Part shown: positions 8,321 to 16,049 of the stretch, one piece after another | How the letters are laid out: each line of letters opens with the position of its first letter | Numbering within the stretch: position 1 is the first letter of the stretch | Origin: Chitinophagales bacterium | GTDB lineage: Bacteria > Bacteroidota > Bacteroidia > Chitinophagales > BACL12 | DNA length: 64,000 nt | Assembly (NCBI GenBank): GCA_020636645.1 | Contig: JACJXO010000001.1 | Location: 248,001 to 312,000 of the forward strand | Reading direction: 5' to 3' | Notes under the pieces: model-generated | What the model was told of the DNA's origin: nothing | The model's input: only the letters and a program-made list of their open reading frames with translations | Database searches by the model: none | Program-made: the position numbers and the translations under genes

Positions 8321-8836
8321 TCAGTAGCGCTCGAATCCCTTCTCTTTCAGATAGCTCTGCATTTGCTTGCGGGCGAAGAAGATGCGACTTTTCACAGTGC
8401 CCAGCGGCAAACTCAGATCTTCCGCGATCTCTTCATATTTGAAACCCTGGTAGTGCATCAGGAACGGCCGACGGTATTCAATATCCAGACTGTTGATGGC
8501 CCGGATCAGGTCTTTCATCACAAAATCCCGCTCAGCCTGATTGGCGATGGCAGCATCTCTGCTGTTCAGCATGAACAGGTTATCAGATGCATCCAGTATG
8601 GTGTTGCGCTTACTGGCTTTCCGGTAATTGTTGATGAAGATGTTCTTCATGATGGTCATCAACCACGCTTTCAGGTTCGTGCCTTCATGAAATTTGTCCT
8701 GATTGGCGATGGCCCTGTAGTAGGTTTCCTGAACAAGATCCAGTGCATCTTCCCTTTCTCTTGTCAGGTTCAGGGCAAAAGCTTTCATTGGCTGTTTCAG
8801 CTCAATGATCATATCGTGAAACTCATTACGGGTCAT
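8321..8836 (-). CDS. ECF-type RNA polymerase sigma factor
   Basis: A 171-residue sigma-70 family protein with only regions 2 and 4. Region 2 has DALDLVQETYYRAIANQDKF and LKAWLMTIMKNIFINNYRK. Region 4 has FLMHYQGFKYEEIAEDLSLPLGTVKSRIFFARKQM, a clear helix-turn-helix. The frame stays open to a TTG at 8884, but a consensus promoter lies between the two possible starts, so the ATG at 8836 is preferred. No anti-sigma gene is adjacent. The neighbour is a CarH-type regulator, a pairing seen in Bacteroidota loci controlling light-dependent genes. It probably directs RNA polymerase to that regulon, by inference from context. Confidence 0.88.
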   Translation of the reverse strand: MTRNEFHDMIIELKQPMKAFALNLTREREDALDLVQETYYRAIANQDKFHEGTNLKAWLMTIMKNIFINNYRKASKRNTILDASDNLFMLNSRDAAIANQAERDFVMKDLIRAINSLDIEYRRPFLMHYQGFKYEEIAEDLSLPLGTVKSRIFFARKQMQSYLKEKGFERY

Positions 8837-8853
8837 GTCAGTGAATTGTTGCC

Positions 8854-8884
8854 CAAATATACTTACCTGCGGCAGGATTCGCAA
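8854..8884 (-). promoter_or_regulatory. promoter of the ECF sigma factor gene
   Basis: On the minus strand TTG (8884-8882) is followed by 20 bases and then TATATTTG (8861-8854). This fits the Bacteroidota -33/-7 arrangement. The -7 box ends 17 bases before the ATG at 8836 and excludes the longer TTG-start model. Confidence 0.6.
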
Positions 8885-8887
8885 CTT

Positions 8888-8920
8888 TTTGTTTAACTTT
8901 TAACTATTTTTATTAAACAA
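8888..8920. promoter_or_regulatory. candidate CarH operator upstream of the sigma factor gene
   Basis: TTTGTTTAACTTTT (8888-8901) recurs exactly at 9832-9845 in front of the carH gene. Read in 11-base steps from 8888, the units begin TTTGTTT, TTTAACT and TTATTAA, a decaying direct repeat. The block lies just upstream of the sigma factor's -33 element. CarH proteins are known to bind 11-base direct repeats; the assignment here is inference. Confidence 0.4.
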
Positions 8921-8921
8921 A

Positions 8922-9812
8922 TTAGGCGGCCAGCTCTTCCACACCTGCCAGCACATTATCTAATCCATTGAGAATACGCACATTATCACTCAGAGAGTGA
9001 TGGGTGTTGATGAACTGGGTACCAGAAGCATAGACAGTGGCATCAGGAAATTTGCCGGCAATGGTATTGAGGTATTCATCCGGAGAATAGCCACTTGGAA
9101 CCGAAGTAATGATGGTGTAGAAAAAATCAGGTCTAAGTGTCTCAGCAACGGTAAGTACTTCCTGAAGAGGAACGGATGCCCCCAGATAGGTTACCCGGTG
9201 ATTTCGTGCTTTTAGCAGATACTGCAGGAAAAGCAGCGTCAGTTCATGCCATTCTCCATTGGGAAGAAACAGCAAAAAGTGTTTGCTTTTGTCTGTATGG
9301 CGCACCACATGCCCATCAATGGCCACCAGGATCTTTTGTCTGAGCAACTGGCTCATGAAGTGTTCCTGAGCAGCCAGAATAGCTCCTGAAACCCACATCA
9401 GGCCTACTTTTTCAAGGAAAGGAAATACGATACAACGAAAAGTTTCTTCAAACCCGAGCTGCAGAATACAGGTATTCAGGATCTTTTCCAGCCGGTCTTC
9501 GTCGTAGTCAATGGTAGCAATGATGAGTCCTTCTATCTGCGCATCATATTCCGTATGCATGGCTGTAAGCTCGCCTACCATCCAGGCAATTTCTTCTTCG
9601 GTTTTATCAGCCAGAACTGATATCCGGTAACCTTTCCTGGTCAACAGGGCGATACTCATCAGGTATTTGAGGTCATGGTCATTGTAATACCTGATATTGG
9701 TAGGGGTACGTAAAGCCTTCAAAAGGCCGTACCGCTGCTCCCACATGCGTATGGTATGCGCCTTGACTCCTGAAAGTCTTTCCAGGTCTTTGATGGAATA
9801 TACACTGGACAT
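8922..9812 (-). CDS. carH: CarH/LitR-type B12-dependent light-responsive MerR regulator
   Basis: A 296-residue transcription factor. Residues 4-72 form a MerR winged-helix domain (YSIKDLERLSGVKAHTIRMW, RYYNDHDLKYL). A helical bundle and cobalamin-binding domain follow. The CarH hallmarks are present: Trp140, nine residues, then Glu150-His151 (the W-x9-EH motif that caps adenosylcobalamin), and Glu187-x-His189 in PNGEWHEL, with His189 as the predicted lower cobalt ligand. The spacing is close to Thermus CarH. Known CarH proteins are dark tetrameric repressors that fall apart in light. The ATG at 9812 is used; a TTG three codons upstream overlaps the -7 box. No carotenoid genes are nearby. Confidence 0.87.
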   Translation of the reverse strand: MSSVYSIKDLERLSGVKAHTIRMWEQRYGLLKALRTPTNIRYYNDHDLKYLMSIALLTRKGYRISVLADKTEEEIAWMVGELTAMHTEYDAQIEGLIIATIDYDEDRLEKILNTCILQLGFEETFRCIVFPFLEKVGLMWVSGAILAAQEHFMSQLLRQKILVAIDGHVVRHTDKSKHFLLFLPNGEWHELTLLFLQYLLKARNHRVTYLGASVPLQEVLTVAETLRPDFFYTIITSVPSGYSPDEYLNTIAGKFPDATVYASGTQFINTHHSLSDNVRILNGLDNVLAGVEELAA

Positions 9813-9818
9813 ACAGTA

Positions 9819-9826
9819 CAAAAATA
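9819..9826 (-). promoter_or_regulatory. -7 box of the carH promoter
   Basis: The minus strand reads TATTTTTG, an exact TAnnTTTG match, 6 bases before the ATG at 9812. The repeated operator-like sequence at 9832-9853 occupies the space where the -33 element should be, consistent with autorepression. Confidence 0.5.
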
Positions 9827-9831
9827 ACCAG

Positions 9832-9853
9832 TTTGTTTAACTTTTGTTTGCTA
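9832..9853. promoter_or_regulatory. candidate CarH operator upstream of carH
   Basis: TTTGTTT occurs at 9832-9838 and again at 9843-9849, exactly 11 bases apart. The first copy is part of the 14-base sequence shared with 8888-8901. The position covers the -33 region of carH. The 11-base phasing matches the direct-repeat spacing known for CarH tetramers, though the base identity differs from the Thermus site. Confidence 0.45.
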
Positions 9854-9941
9854 AGGCTTTACAAACAGCACAAATCGAAAGAGTGATGAATGTCATAGTG
9901 CCGCACCTGACCAGTGTTTATTTTAGATCCAAAGCCAGCAT

Positions 9942-10808
9942 ATGAAAAAGCTATTGGTTCCTGTTGATTTTTCTGACTATACCTGGTCAACTGTAACAGC
10001 CGCACTTGATCTGGCAGCACGAATAGATGCAGAAGTAAGACTCCTGCATGTTTTTGATGATCCTTTTGTGGAAAGTGATCTGGACGACACCACTATACGA
10101 AACGCTGTTTCGAGATACACGGAAAACCTGCTCCATAAAATGGAAACAGATGCCAAAACCCAAATAGCCGACTTAAAAACAAAGATAGATGGGTATCAGG
10201 CAGACCGGAAATTGTCAGTGTCTGTTTCAACTGAGATCGAAAGGGGGTTTCCGGTAGATACCATCGTGGCAAGTGCACGAAGGTGGGTGGCTCAATTGAT
10301 CATCATGGGAAGCCGCGGGCATAGTAAAATGGAGAGGCTCATGTTTGGCACGATCACCAAAGGGGTTATCAGCCAGGCACACTGTGCAGTACTTTCATTA
10401 CCTGCAGGGATTGCATGGCAACCTCCTCAAAAAGTATTGTATGCCAGCGACTTCAGCAGCTGGGATGAAATAGCCATTGCCAGGATACTCAATTTGCTGG
10501 ATGCTTATAAGGTTACCCTGCATGTGACCCATTTCAGTGAATCCAGACATGATGAAGATGCCTTTAAACTGCATCAGCTGGAAGAAAAACTGAGGCAGGA
10601 TCACAAGTCTGAACGTATCCGCTACGAAGTAGTTGACAGCCGGGTACTCCTGTCAGCCATGAAAGAGTATATTGATAGTAATGATATAGACCTGCTGGCA
10701 CTGACTACCAGAAAACTAAGTGGTCTTCAACGCATTTTCACCCGCAGCACGGCCATTGATGTGCTGTATCAAACTAATAAACCGCTATTGGTCTTCCACG
10801 AAAAATAG
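9942..10808 (+). CDS. tandem-domain universal stress protein
   Basis: A 288-residue protein with two Usp domains (starting MKKLLVPVDFSDYTWS and, near residue 163, QKVLYASDFSSWDE). Domain 1 keeps the ATP-loop signature GSRGHSKMERLMFGTITKGV (about 125-144, G-x2-G-x9-G followed by a hydroxyl/small residue), so it may bind nucleotide; domain 2 does not. A near -7 sequence, TATTTTAG, precedes the gene. It is transcribed away from carH with 129 bases between starts, so joint control is possible. It is related in layout to the protein at 109-957, but that one has lost the loop. Confidence 0.85.
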   Translation: MKKLLVPVDFSDYTWSTVTAALDLAARIDAEVRLLHVFDDPFVESDLDDTTIRNAVSRYTENLLHKMETDAKTQIADLKTKIDGYQADRKLSVSVSTEIERGFPVDTIVASARRWVAQLIIMGSRGHSKMERLMFGTITKGVISQAHCAVLSLPAGIAWQPPQKVLYASDFSSWDEIAIARILNLLDAYKVTLHVTHFSESRHDEDAFKLHQLEEKLRQDHKSERIRYEVVDSRVLLSAMKEYIDSNDIDLLALTTRKLSGLQRIFTRSTAIDVLYQTNKPLLVFHEK

Positions 10809-10830
10809 CGGCACGTCAAAGACGTGCCGC
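10808..10830. terminator. perfect hairpin between convergent genes
   Basis: GCGGCACGTC, loop AAA, then the exact complement: a 10-base-pair GC-rich stem beginning on the last base of the stress-protein stop codon. No T-tract follows on either strand, so it is either an unusual bidirectional terminator or a small palindromic repeat. Confidence 0.5.
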
Positions 10831-10861
10831 CACAGTTGGTAGTATGAAGAGAAAATATTGA

Positions 10862-12580
10862 TCAGCGAACAATTACAGGCATAGTGGTAGTACCTGAGTT
10901 GTTGCGCATTTGCAGCATATAATAACCTGCAGCTACGTTGCTCAGATCTAACTGTACAGATCCGGCTGTTTCCAGGTTTACCTGCTGATTGAGCACCAGA
11001 CGTCCATCTGCCGAAGTAAGCAGCAGCATACCATCAAATGCTTCAGAAAGGGTTACCTGAAGGTTGTCTGTTGCAGGATTCGGGAACAAACTTTCTACCA
11101 GATTGGCCATACGAGACGCATCAGCAGTTGTCAATTCTGTGTAAACAGGCAGAGCTATAGTGGTACCATCAGCCAGTGTAGCATACAGACCGAAGCCTTC
11201 ACTTCCGTCAGGACCTGCCGAAGGATCCAGGAAACCGCTGGCAAAGACCACTGCTGAACCTCCGCCCAGTGTACTCAGATCAGCAGAATAACTCACCACT
11301 ACTGTTTCAGGCATATCTCCCAGTGCTACATCAAGGATGTAGTTATCGGCAGGAACAGTGATATAATCACTCACTGCACCATAGGCCACATTATCCAGCA
11401 GAGTAGCAACATCGCGGGCAATGATATCTACTGTGGGGGCATCGGTACTGCCGTGTACTCCGATGAAGCTAACTACATCAGTTCCTTCAGCCTTACCCAT
11501 TGCACCTTCCCGTATCCACAGGTTAAATGCGGTTGAAAGACCATCAGGGTTGGCCGCAAAATCATCAGGGTTCAGCACACCATTGGCAATAACGGTGTAG
11601 CCTTCGCCTGCTTTGAAATTGGCAGTAAATGTAGCCAGTGCATCAGCTACAGATGTGCTGGTACCGGGAGCCACAGCGATCTCCACATCCTGATTGGCAG
11701 GAAGAGCCACATAAGGAGTGGCGGTGCGGAAGGCAAAGTTGTCAAGTGCCAGTGCACCATTCACATACACATCCACTTCTGCAGCAGCAGGGTCTGCAGC
11801 ATTGTGAATGATCTGAACCGGAGCAGAGGTCAGAGCAGGAAGCGTTTTTACAGTTCCATCAGGAAGTGCATACATGAGTTTGAATCCACGGGCGTTGTCT
11901 GCTTCATCTTCCGGACTCAGGAATCCACTGGCAAAGATCACCACAGAAGCGCCGCCTGCACCAGGCAGCCATGCCCTGGCAGTAGTAACGATCGTTTCAT
12001 TATCGTCTTCCGGAGTTACATCTATGAGATACTTTCCGGCAGGAACACTTACATAACCCTGAAAATCAGTGTAAGAAGCATCATCTACAACGGTAGCCAC
12101 ATTTCGGGCAATGGCATCTACACCCGGTGCATCAGTAGCTCCGTGAAAGAAAATAAAATCAATGTTCTCTGAACTTAGTGCTGCTTCACGTGCGCCAGCA
12201 TAAACGAACAGGTTGAAGGCAGTTGATACCCCATCAGGATTTTCTGAGAAGGATCCAGGATCGAGAACACCATTGGCAACAACCACATAGGTTTCATCTG
12301 CGGCTAGTGTGTAATCAAAATTGGCAATTGCATCATCCACACTAACAGAAGTGTATGGTGCAATGGAAATGGTGATCGGGGTTTCAGCAGGCACATCTAT
12401 GTAAGGTGTGGCAGTGCGAAACTGAAAATCATTCAGAGCAAGGTCGCCGTTCAAATACACATCCACACGAGCCGCTGAAGGGTCAGCAGCATTGTGAATG
12501 ACCTGAACTCTTGCGGTTTGTGCCATCAGGCTTCCCGCCAGTCCGCACATCATTAAGGAGGAGAATAAGATCTGTTTCAT
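10862..12580 (-). CDS. secreted tandem DUF4397 protein with T9SS sorting domain
   Basis: A 572-residue exported protein. It has a signal peptide (about 1-20, ending LMAQ). Two long DUF4397 units follow, starting at about residues 22 and 252. Each opens with the near-identical phrase VQVIHNAADP or VQIIHNAADP, then VDVYLNG or VDVYVNG and RTATPY. Each unit seems to hold two beta-domains, since HGATDAPGVD and HGSTDAPTVD recur about 125 residues later. The C-terminus (FPNPATDNLQV to MPVIVR) is a T9SS type A sorting domain. DUF4397 has no settled function; a surface or extracellular structural role is likely. The internal repeats point to past duplication. Confidence 0.87.
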   Translation of the reverse strand: MKQILFSSLMMCGLAGSLMAQTARVQVIHNAADPSAARVDVYLNGDLALNDFQFRTATPYIDVPAETPITISIAPYTSVSVDDAIANFDYTLAADETYVVVANGVLDPGSFSENPDGVSTAFNLFVYAGAREAALSSENIDFIFFHGATDAPGVDAIARNVATVVDDASYTDFQGYVSVPAGKYLIDVTPEDDNETIVTTARAWLPGAGGASVVIFASGFLSPEDEADNARGFKLMYALPDGTVKTLPALTSAPVQIIHNAADPAAAEVDVYVNGALALDNFAFRTATPYVALPANQDVEIAVAPGTSTSVADALATFTANFKAGEGYTVIANGVLNPDDFAANPDGLSTAFNLWIREGAMGKAEGTDVVSFIGVHGSTDAPTVDIIARDVATLLDNVAYGAVSDYITVPADNYILDVALGDMPETVVVSYSADLSTLGGGSAVVFASGFLDPSAGPDGSEGFGLYATLADGTTIALPVYTELTTADASRMANLVESLFPNPATDNLQVTLSEAFDGMLLLTSADGRLVLNQQVNLETAGSVQLDLSNVAAGYYMLQMRNNSGTTTMPVIVR

Positions 12581-12790
12581 AATGCAATTGGTTTTGCAGA
12601 CTAAACTGCATACCTGCTGCTTTGTTCGTTTACAGATCTGTCATTCTTTTGCAAGGCATTTAGTATCAAAATTCAGTGAACTGAAAATCAATATATTGCA
12701 CTAAAAAAGAATTTTTATGTATTATACCTTTTTCTATTTTACTCTTAAAATAAAGACGAAGGTCACTAACAGCAAAGATCAGAAAGTTGT

Positions 12791-14008
12791 TCACTGGCCA
12801 AACAAAAAATTATTTGGGCGTGTATAGATCATTTGAACCACATTGATATTGCGCATATCAAAGGCAGCCTCGCAATAAGAAAAATAGTATTTCCATTTAC
12901 GTTGAAACACCTCGTTAAATCCCATTCGTGAAACGTCTTCTGCATGCTCTTCAAAAGCATTTCTCCAGGCCGCCAGTGTTCGTACATAGCTCTTTCCCAG
13001 ATCTTTAAGGCCAAATAAAAACAGATCGCCGGTATCATTGACAGCCTGGTTGATAGCTGCAATGGAAGGCAGCAAACTTCCCGGAAAAATATGTTTCTGA
13101 ATGAAGTCCACACGATTTTTCAGCAGATCGAACCGATTATCCGGACAAACGATCGCCTGCAAAGCCAGCACTCCATCCGGTTTGAGCACCTGCTGGATCT
13201 TTCTGAAGTAAACAGGAAGGTACCTGGCACCTACAGCTTCTATCATCTCTATAGATACCACCTTGTCATACGAACCACTTATGTCTCTGTAATCACAGAG
13301 CAATACTTCTACCCTGTCAGCCAGCCCCGCCTGCTCTATGCGCCTGGTGGCAAAATCATACTGTTCTTTTGAAATGGTCACTGTGGTAATACGAACTTTG
13401 TATCTGGAAGCAACAAACTCTGCAAAGCCACCCCAACCGGTTCCGATCTCCAGCACGTGATCTCCGTCTTTAAGGTTGGCAGATCTGCAAAGGCTGTCAT
13501 ACTTGTTCATTTGTGCTGTTTCCAGGTCTTCTTCACCGTTCTGAAAAATGGCGCTGCTATAGGTCATTGTCTTGTCCAGAAAAAGCGAAAAGAAATCATT
13601 GCTCAGATCATAGTGTTCACTGATGTTCTTTCTGGACCCTTTCTTACTGTTTGGCCGGAGTATATGAGTGAGACGATTGAAGCCGTGCATCAGATTCATG
13701 AACATGGAAGCATTGCCGGAACCACTTACTGACGGAGCCTGATCTATATTCAGCAGCACCCAACGTAAAAGTGCTGTCAGGTCATCTGTTTCCCATTGCC
13801 TGTCCATATAACCTTCGGCAAAGCCAATATCACCATGCAATACTATCCTTCGCCATAATGCCTCATCCAATACCTGCAGGGTAGCATGAATACCAAGACC
13901 ATCACCTATCCTGATGACCTCCTTGTCAGGAAGAGTAAGCGTTAACTGACCCTTATTCATTTTATTCAGTGTTCGCAGAAGTAATCTGCGATATACATTA
14001 TTCCACAT
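12791..14008 (-). CDS. cyclopropane-fatty-acid-synthase family methyltransferase, altered bicarbonate site
   Basis: A 405-residue SAM-dependent enzyme of the CFA synthase family, which acts on unsaturated chains of membrane phospholipids. The N-terminal lipid-binding domain leads to EHYDLSNDFFSLFLDKTMTY (131-150), and SAM motif I is VLEIGTGWGG (185-194). Compared with E. coli Cfa, the Glu of VSIEM is kept (Glu254). The bicarbonate-ligand His (His266 in E. coli) is Gln284, and the Cys of YSC is Ser152. This suggests a chemistry other than plain cyclopropane formation, such as branch methylation. It is the last gene of a four-gene run, 2 bases after the DUF1365 gene. Confidence 0.82.
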   Translation of the reverse strand: MWNNVYRRLLLRTLNKMNKGQLTLTLPDKEVIRIGDGLGIHATLQVLDEALWRRIVLHGDIGFAEGYMDRQWETDDLTALLRWVLLNIDQAPSVSGSGNASMFMNLMHGFNRLTHILRPNSKKGSRKNISEHYDLSNDFFSLFLDKTMTYSSAIFQNGEEDLETAQMNKYDSLCRSANLKDGDHVLEIGTGWGGFAEFVASRYKVRITTVTISKEQYDFATRRIEQAGLADRVEVLLCDYRDISGSYDKVVSIEMIEAVGARYLPVYFRKIQQVLKPDGVLALQAIVCPDNRFDLLKNRVDFIQKHIFPGSLLPSIAAINQAVNDTGDLFLFGLKDLGKSYVRTLAAWRNAFEEHAEDVSRMGFNEVFQRKWKYYFSYCEAAFDMRNINVVQMIYTRPNNFLFGQ

Positions 14009-14010
14009 GC

Positions 14011-14799
14011 TTACATTCTTTTTTCATTGAGTATTCCTTTTTGTTTATCAGGATCGGCAGCCTTCTTTCTGTATGATAACCCCCTGGTCCACAACCTGAA
14101 AGCCTGCCAGTGGATAGCCGTGATCACCTTGACCGTGACAAGTGGCATACGAAAGAAATAACCAAGCAGCACAGCGCTGTTCAATACTTTGCGATCACCG
14201 CGTAAGACACTGTAAAAATATTTCTGACCTGCTCTGCTTACATCAATAGCAGTAAAATACTGCTGTCCAGGCAAGTGAAATCTGAAATGAAACCTGTCAT
14301 CAAGCTCTGTGAACGGCGATACATAAAAAAATTTATCCGCCTCCTGCTCAAATCCCAATTCACTGACCTGATCGATCAGGAACATTTTCATTTCGCCAAA
14401 CGTGTTGCTTACCTCCGCCACGATACAGGTACAGTTTCCCGAACTGTCATAGCAATAATAGAATGACACCGGATTGAACACATGCCCCAGTACCCGGAGA
14501 TGGGTCATCAGAAAGATCTTATCTGTTGCGCCTTCAAAGTCCTGTTCACTGAGCCAGTTTCTGAGCTTTGCAGAAATGGACAGACCCTGCTGCCCTGCTG
14601 CCTTGACATGATCAGAGTCAAACAGAGAAAAAAGATTAAACCGGTTTTTAGAAAGCCAGGGGATCTGCCTGCATAACTCATCAACCTCATCCAGATCAAG
14701 CCAAACCATATATACTCCGTAGGAGAACCGATGTCTCTTCGGGTGCATGCGCTGATGCATCACCTGACAATGATATATGGCAGACTGCCTGTTCACCAT
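14011..14799 (-). CDS. DUF1365 protein of the CFA/flavoprotein lipid cluster
   Basis: A 262-residue DUF1365 family protein. The family start is clear (SAIYHCQVMHQRMHPKRHRFSYGVYMVWLDLDE), as is the internal NPVSFYYCYD segment (about 150-160) that marks the family. Its molecular role is not known. In many bacteria it sits between a flavoprotein oxidoreductase and a CFA-type enzyme, as here, so it probably handles or modifies the same lipid substrate. It overlaps the upstream flavoprotein gene by 7 bases, and the cfa-like gene starts 2 bases after its stop, so the cluster is a single coupled operon. Confidence 0.85.
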   Translation of the reverse strand: MVNRQSAIYHCQVMHQRMHPKRHRFSYGVYMVWLDLDEVDELCRQIPWLSKNRFNLFSLFDSDHVKAAGQQGLSISAKLRNWLSEQDFEGATDKIFLMTHLRVLGHVFNPVSFYYCYDSSGNCTCIVAEVSNTFGEMKMFLIDQVSELGFEQEADKFFYVSPFTELDDRFHFRFHLPGQQYFTAIDVSRAGQKYFYSVLRGDRKVLNSAVLLGYFFRMPLVTVKVITAIHWQAFRLWTRGLSYRKKAADPDKQKGILNEKRM

Positions 14800-16049
14800 T
14801 TTATGTCAACTATTTGCTGAACAGCGTCTTTTGCACTTCTGATCGCATCTTCGTGAAATCCATTGCCAAAGTAACTGCCGCAAAAAAGGATACTGCCCCT
14901 GCTGTTCAGTAGTGGCAACTGTTCCTGTGCCTTCATGGCCCCGGTCGTAAACACCGGGTGCTCATAAGAATATGAACGAAGTATTTTCTCAGGATCGATC
15001 TTCGCCCTGCCATTTAAAGTAACAAAATAGTTGGTCGTATCTGAAACACCCTGCAGGCTGTTCATCCAGTAGGTGCATGAACCACCGGATCCATCAGCCT
15101 TCTCTACCCGGTAATTCCAACTGCTCCAGGCCCGTTTCCGGGCAGGCATAAGTGCCGGATCTGTATGCAGAATGGTATCGTTAACCTGGTATTGAAACGG
15201 CAACAATAAATTGCGCTGCAGTTCTGTTGGTTGTTGCAGCAGCCGCAATGCCTGATCTGCATGTGTGGCCAGGATCACCTTGTCAAAGACCCTGTTGCTT
15301 CCATCAGATAATTTCAATTCTGCACCTGCATCAAGCTCCATTACACCAGTTACACCCAATCCGGTATGGATCCGGTCTTTGAATGGTGCTATTAGTTTCT
15401 GTTTGTACACTTCGCTGCCTCCTTCTACAGTGTACCACTGATATTGTGTATGCAGTCCTAATAATCCGTGATTGTGAAAAAAGCGAACCAGAGATAACAC
15501 AGGAAAATCAAGGGTAACATGATAAGGTGTGCTCCACAGTGCACTGCTCATTGGCAGTATGTACCAGTGCAGAAAATCCCTTCCCAGCCCTTTACTTGCT
15601 GCATATTCTGCAATACTGAGATCATGCAGGCTTTGATCTTGCAGCACCTCCGTACATTCTTCATTAAAACGCTGCACCTGTCTGAGAAATCGCAGATAAC
15701 GCCAGGAAAAAAGATTACGACGTTGCACGAACAACAATTCAAGACTGCTTCCGCAGTATTCGAGATCGTCTGCCAGATGCCTGACACTGAATGACATGCT
15801 CGTGGGCTTCAACGGAACATCCAGATGCCTGAACAATTTCATTAACAGGGGATAGTTCTGTTCATTGCAAACAATGAACCCGGTATCAACCGGAACAGTC
15901 TTTTCGCCCTCTTGTATAAATGCCGTATTGGTGTGTCCGCCTATACGTTGTTCGGCCTCAAAGACCGTGATATCATGGTCCTGATGAAGCCACCAGGCAG
16001 CAGACATGCCGGCTATACCAGTGCCAACTACCGCAATTCGTTGTTTCAT
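14793..16049 (-). CDS. FAD-dependent amine-oxidase-fold oxidoreductase
   Basis: A 418-residue flavoprotein beginning with a Rossmann FAD-binding motif (VVGTGIAGMSAAWWL, about 6-20) and the FEAEQRIGGHTNT segment (about 30-42). The C-terminus (LFCGSYFGNGFHEDAIRSA) is the usual FAD-closing region. Proteins of this type next to CFA-like methyltransferases and DUF1365 have been linked to desaturation or oxidation of methylated fatty acids, including furan fatty acids, in other bacteria. That link is from family knowledge. The ATG at 16049 overlaps the upstream stop as ATGA, which favours it over a start 14 codons earlier. Confidence 0.82.
   Translation of the reverse strand: MKQRIAVVGTGIAGMSAAWWLHQDHDITVFEAEQRIGGHTNTAFIQEGEKTVPVDTGFIVCNEQNYPLLMKLFRHLDVPLKPTSMSFSVRHLADDLEYCGSSLELLFVQRRNLFSWRYLRFLRQVQRFNEECTEVLQDQSLHDLSIAEYAASKGLGRDFLHWYILPMSSALWSTPYHVTLDFPVLSLVRFFHNHGLLGLHTQYQWYTVEGGSEVYKQKLIAPFKDRIHTGLGVTGVMELDAGAELKLSDGSNRVFDKVILATHADQALRLLQQPTELQRNLLLPFQYQVNDTILHTDPALMPARKRAWSSWNYRVEKADGSGGSCTYWMNSLQGVSDTTNYFVTLNGRAKIDPEKILRSYSYEHPVFTTGAMKAQEQLPLLNSRGSILFCGSYFGNGFHEDAIRSAKDAVQQIVDIKW

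Noticed and set aside
8321..9812. Carotenoid biosynthesis locus beside carH
   Set aside because: No crtB, crtI, crtZ or photolyase gene is found in the flanking genes, so only the regulators are called.
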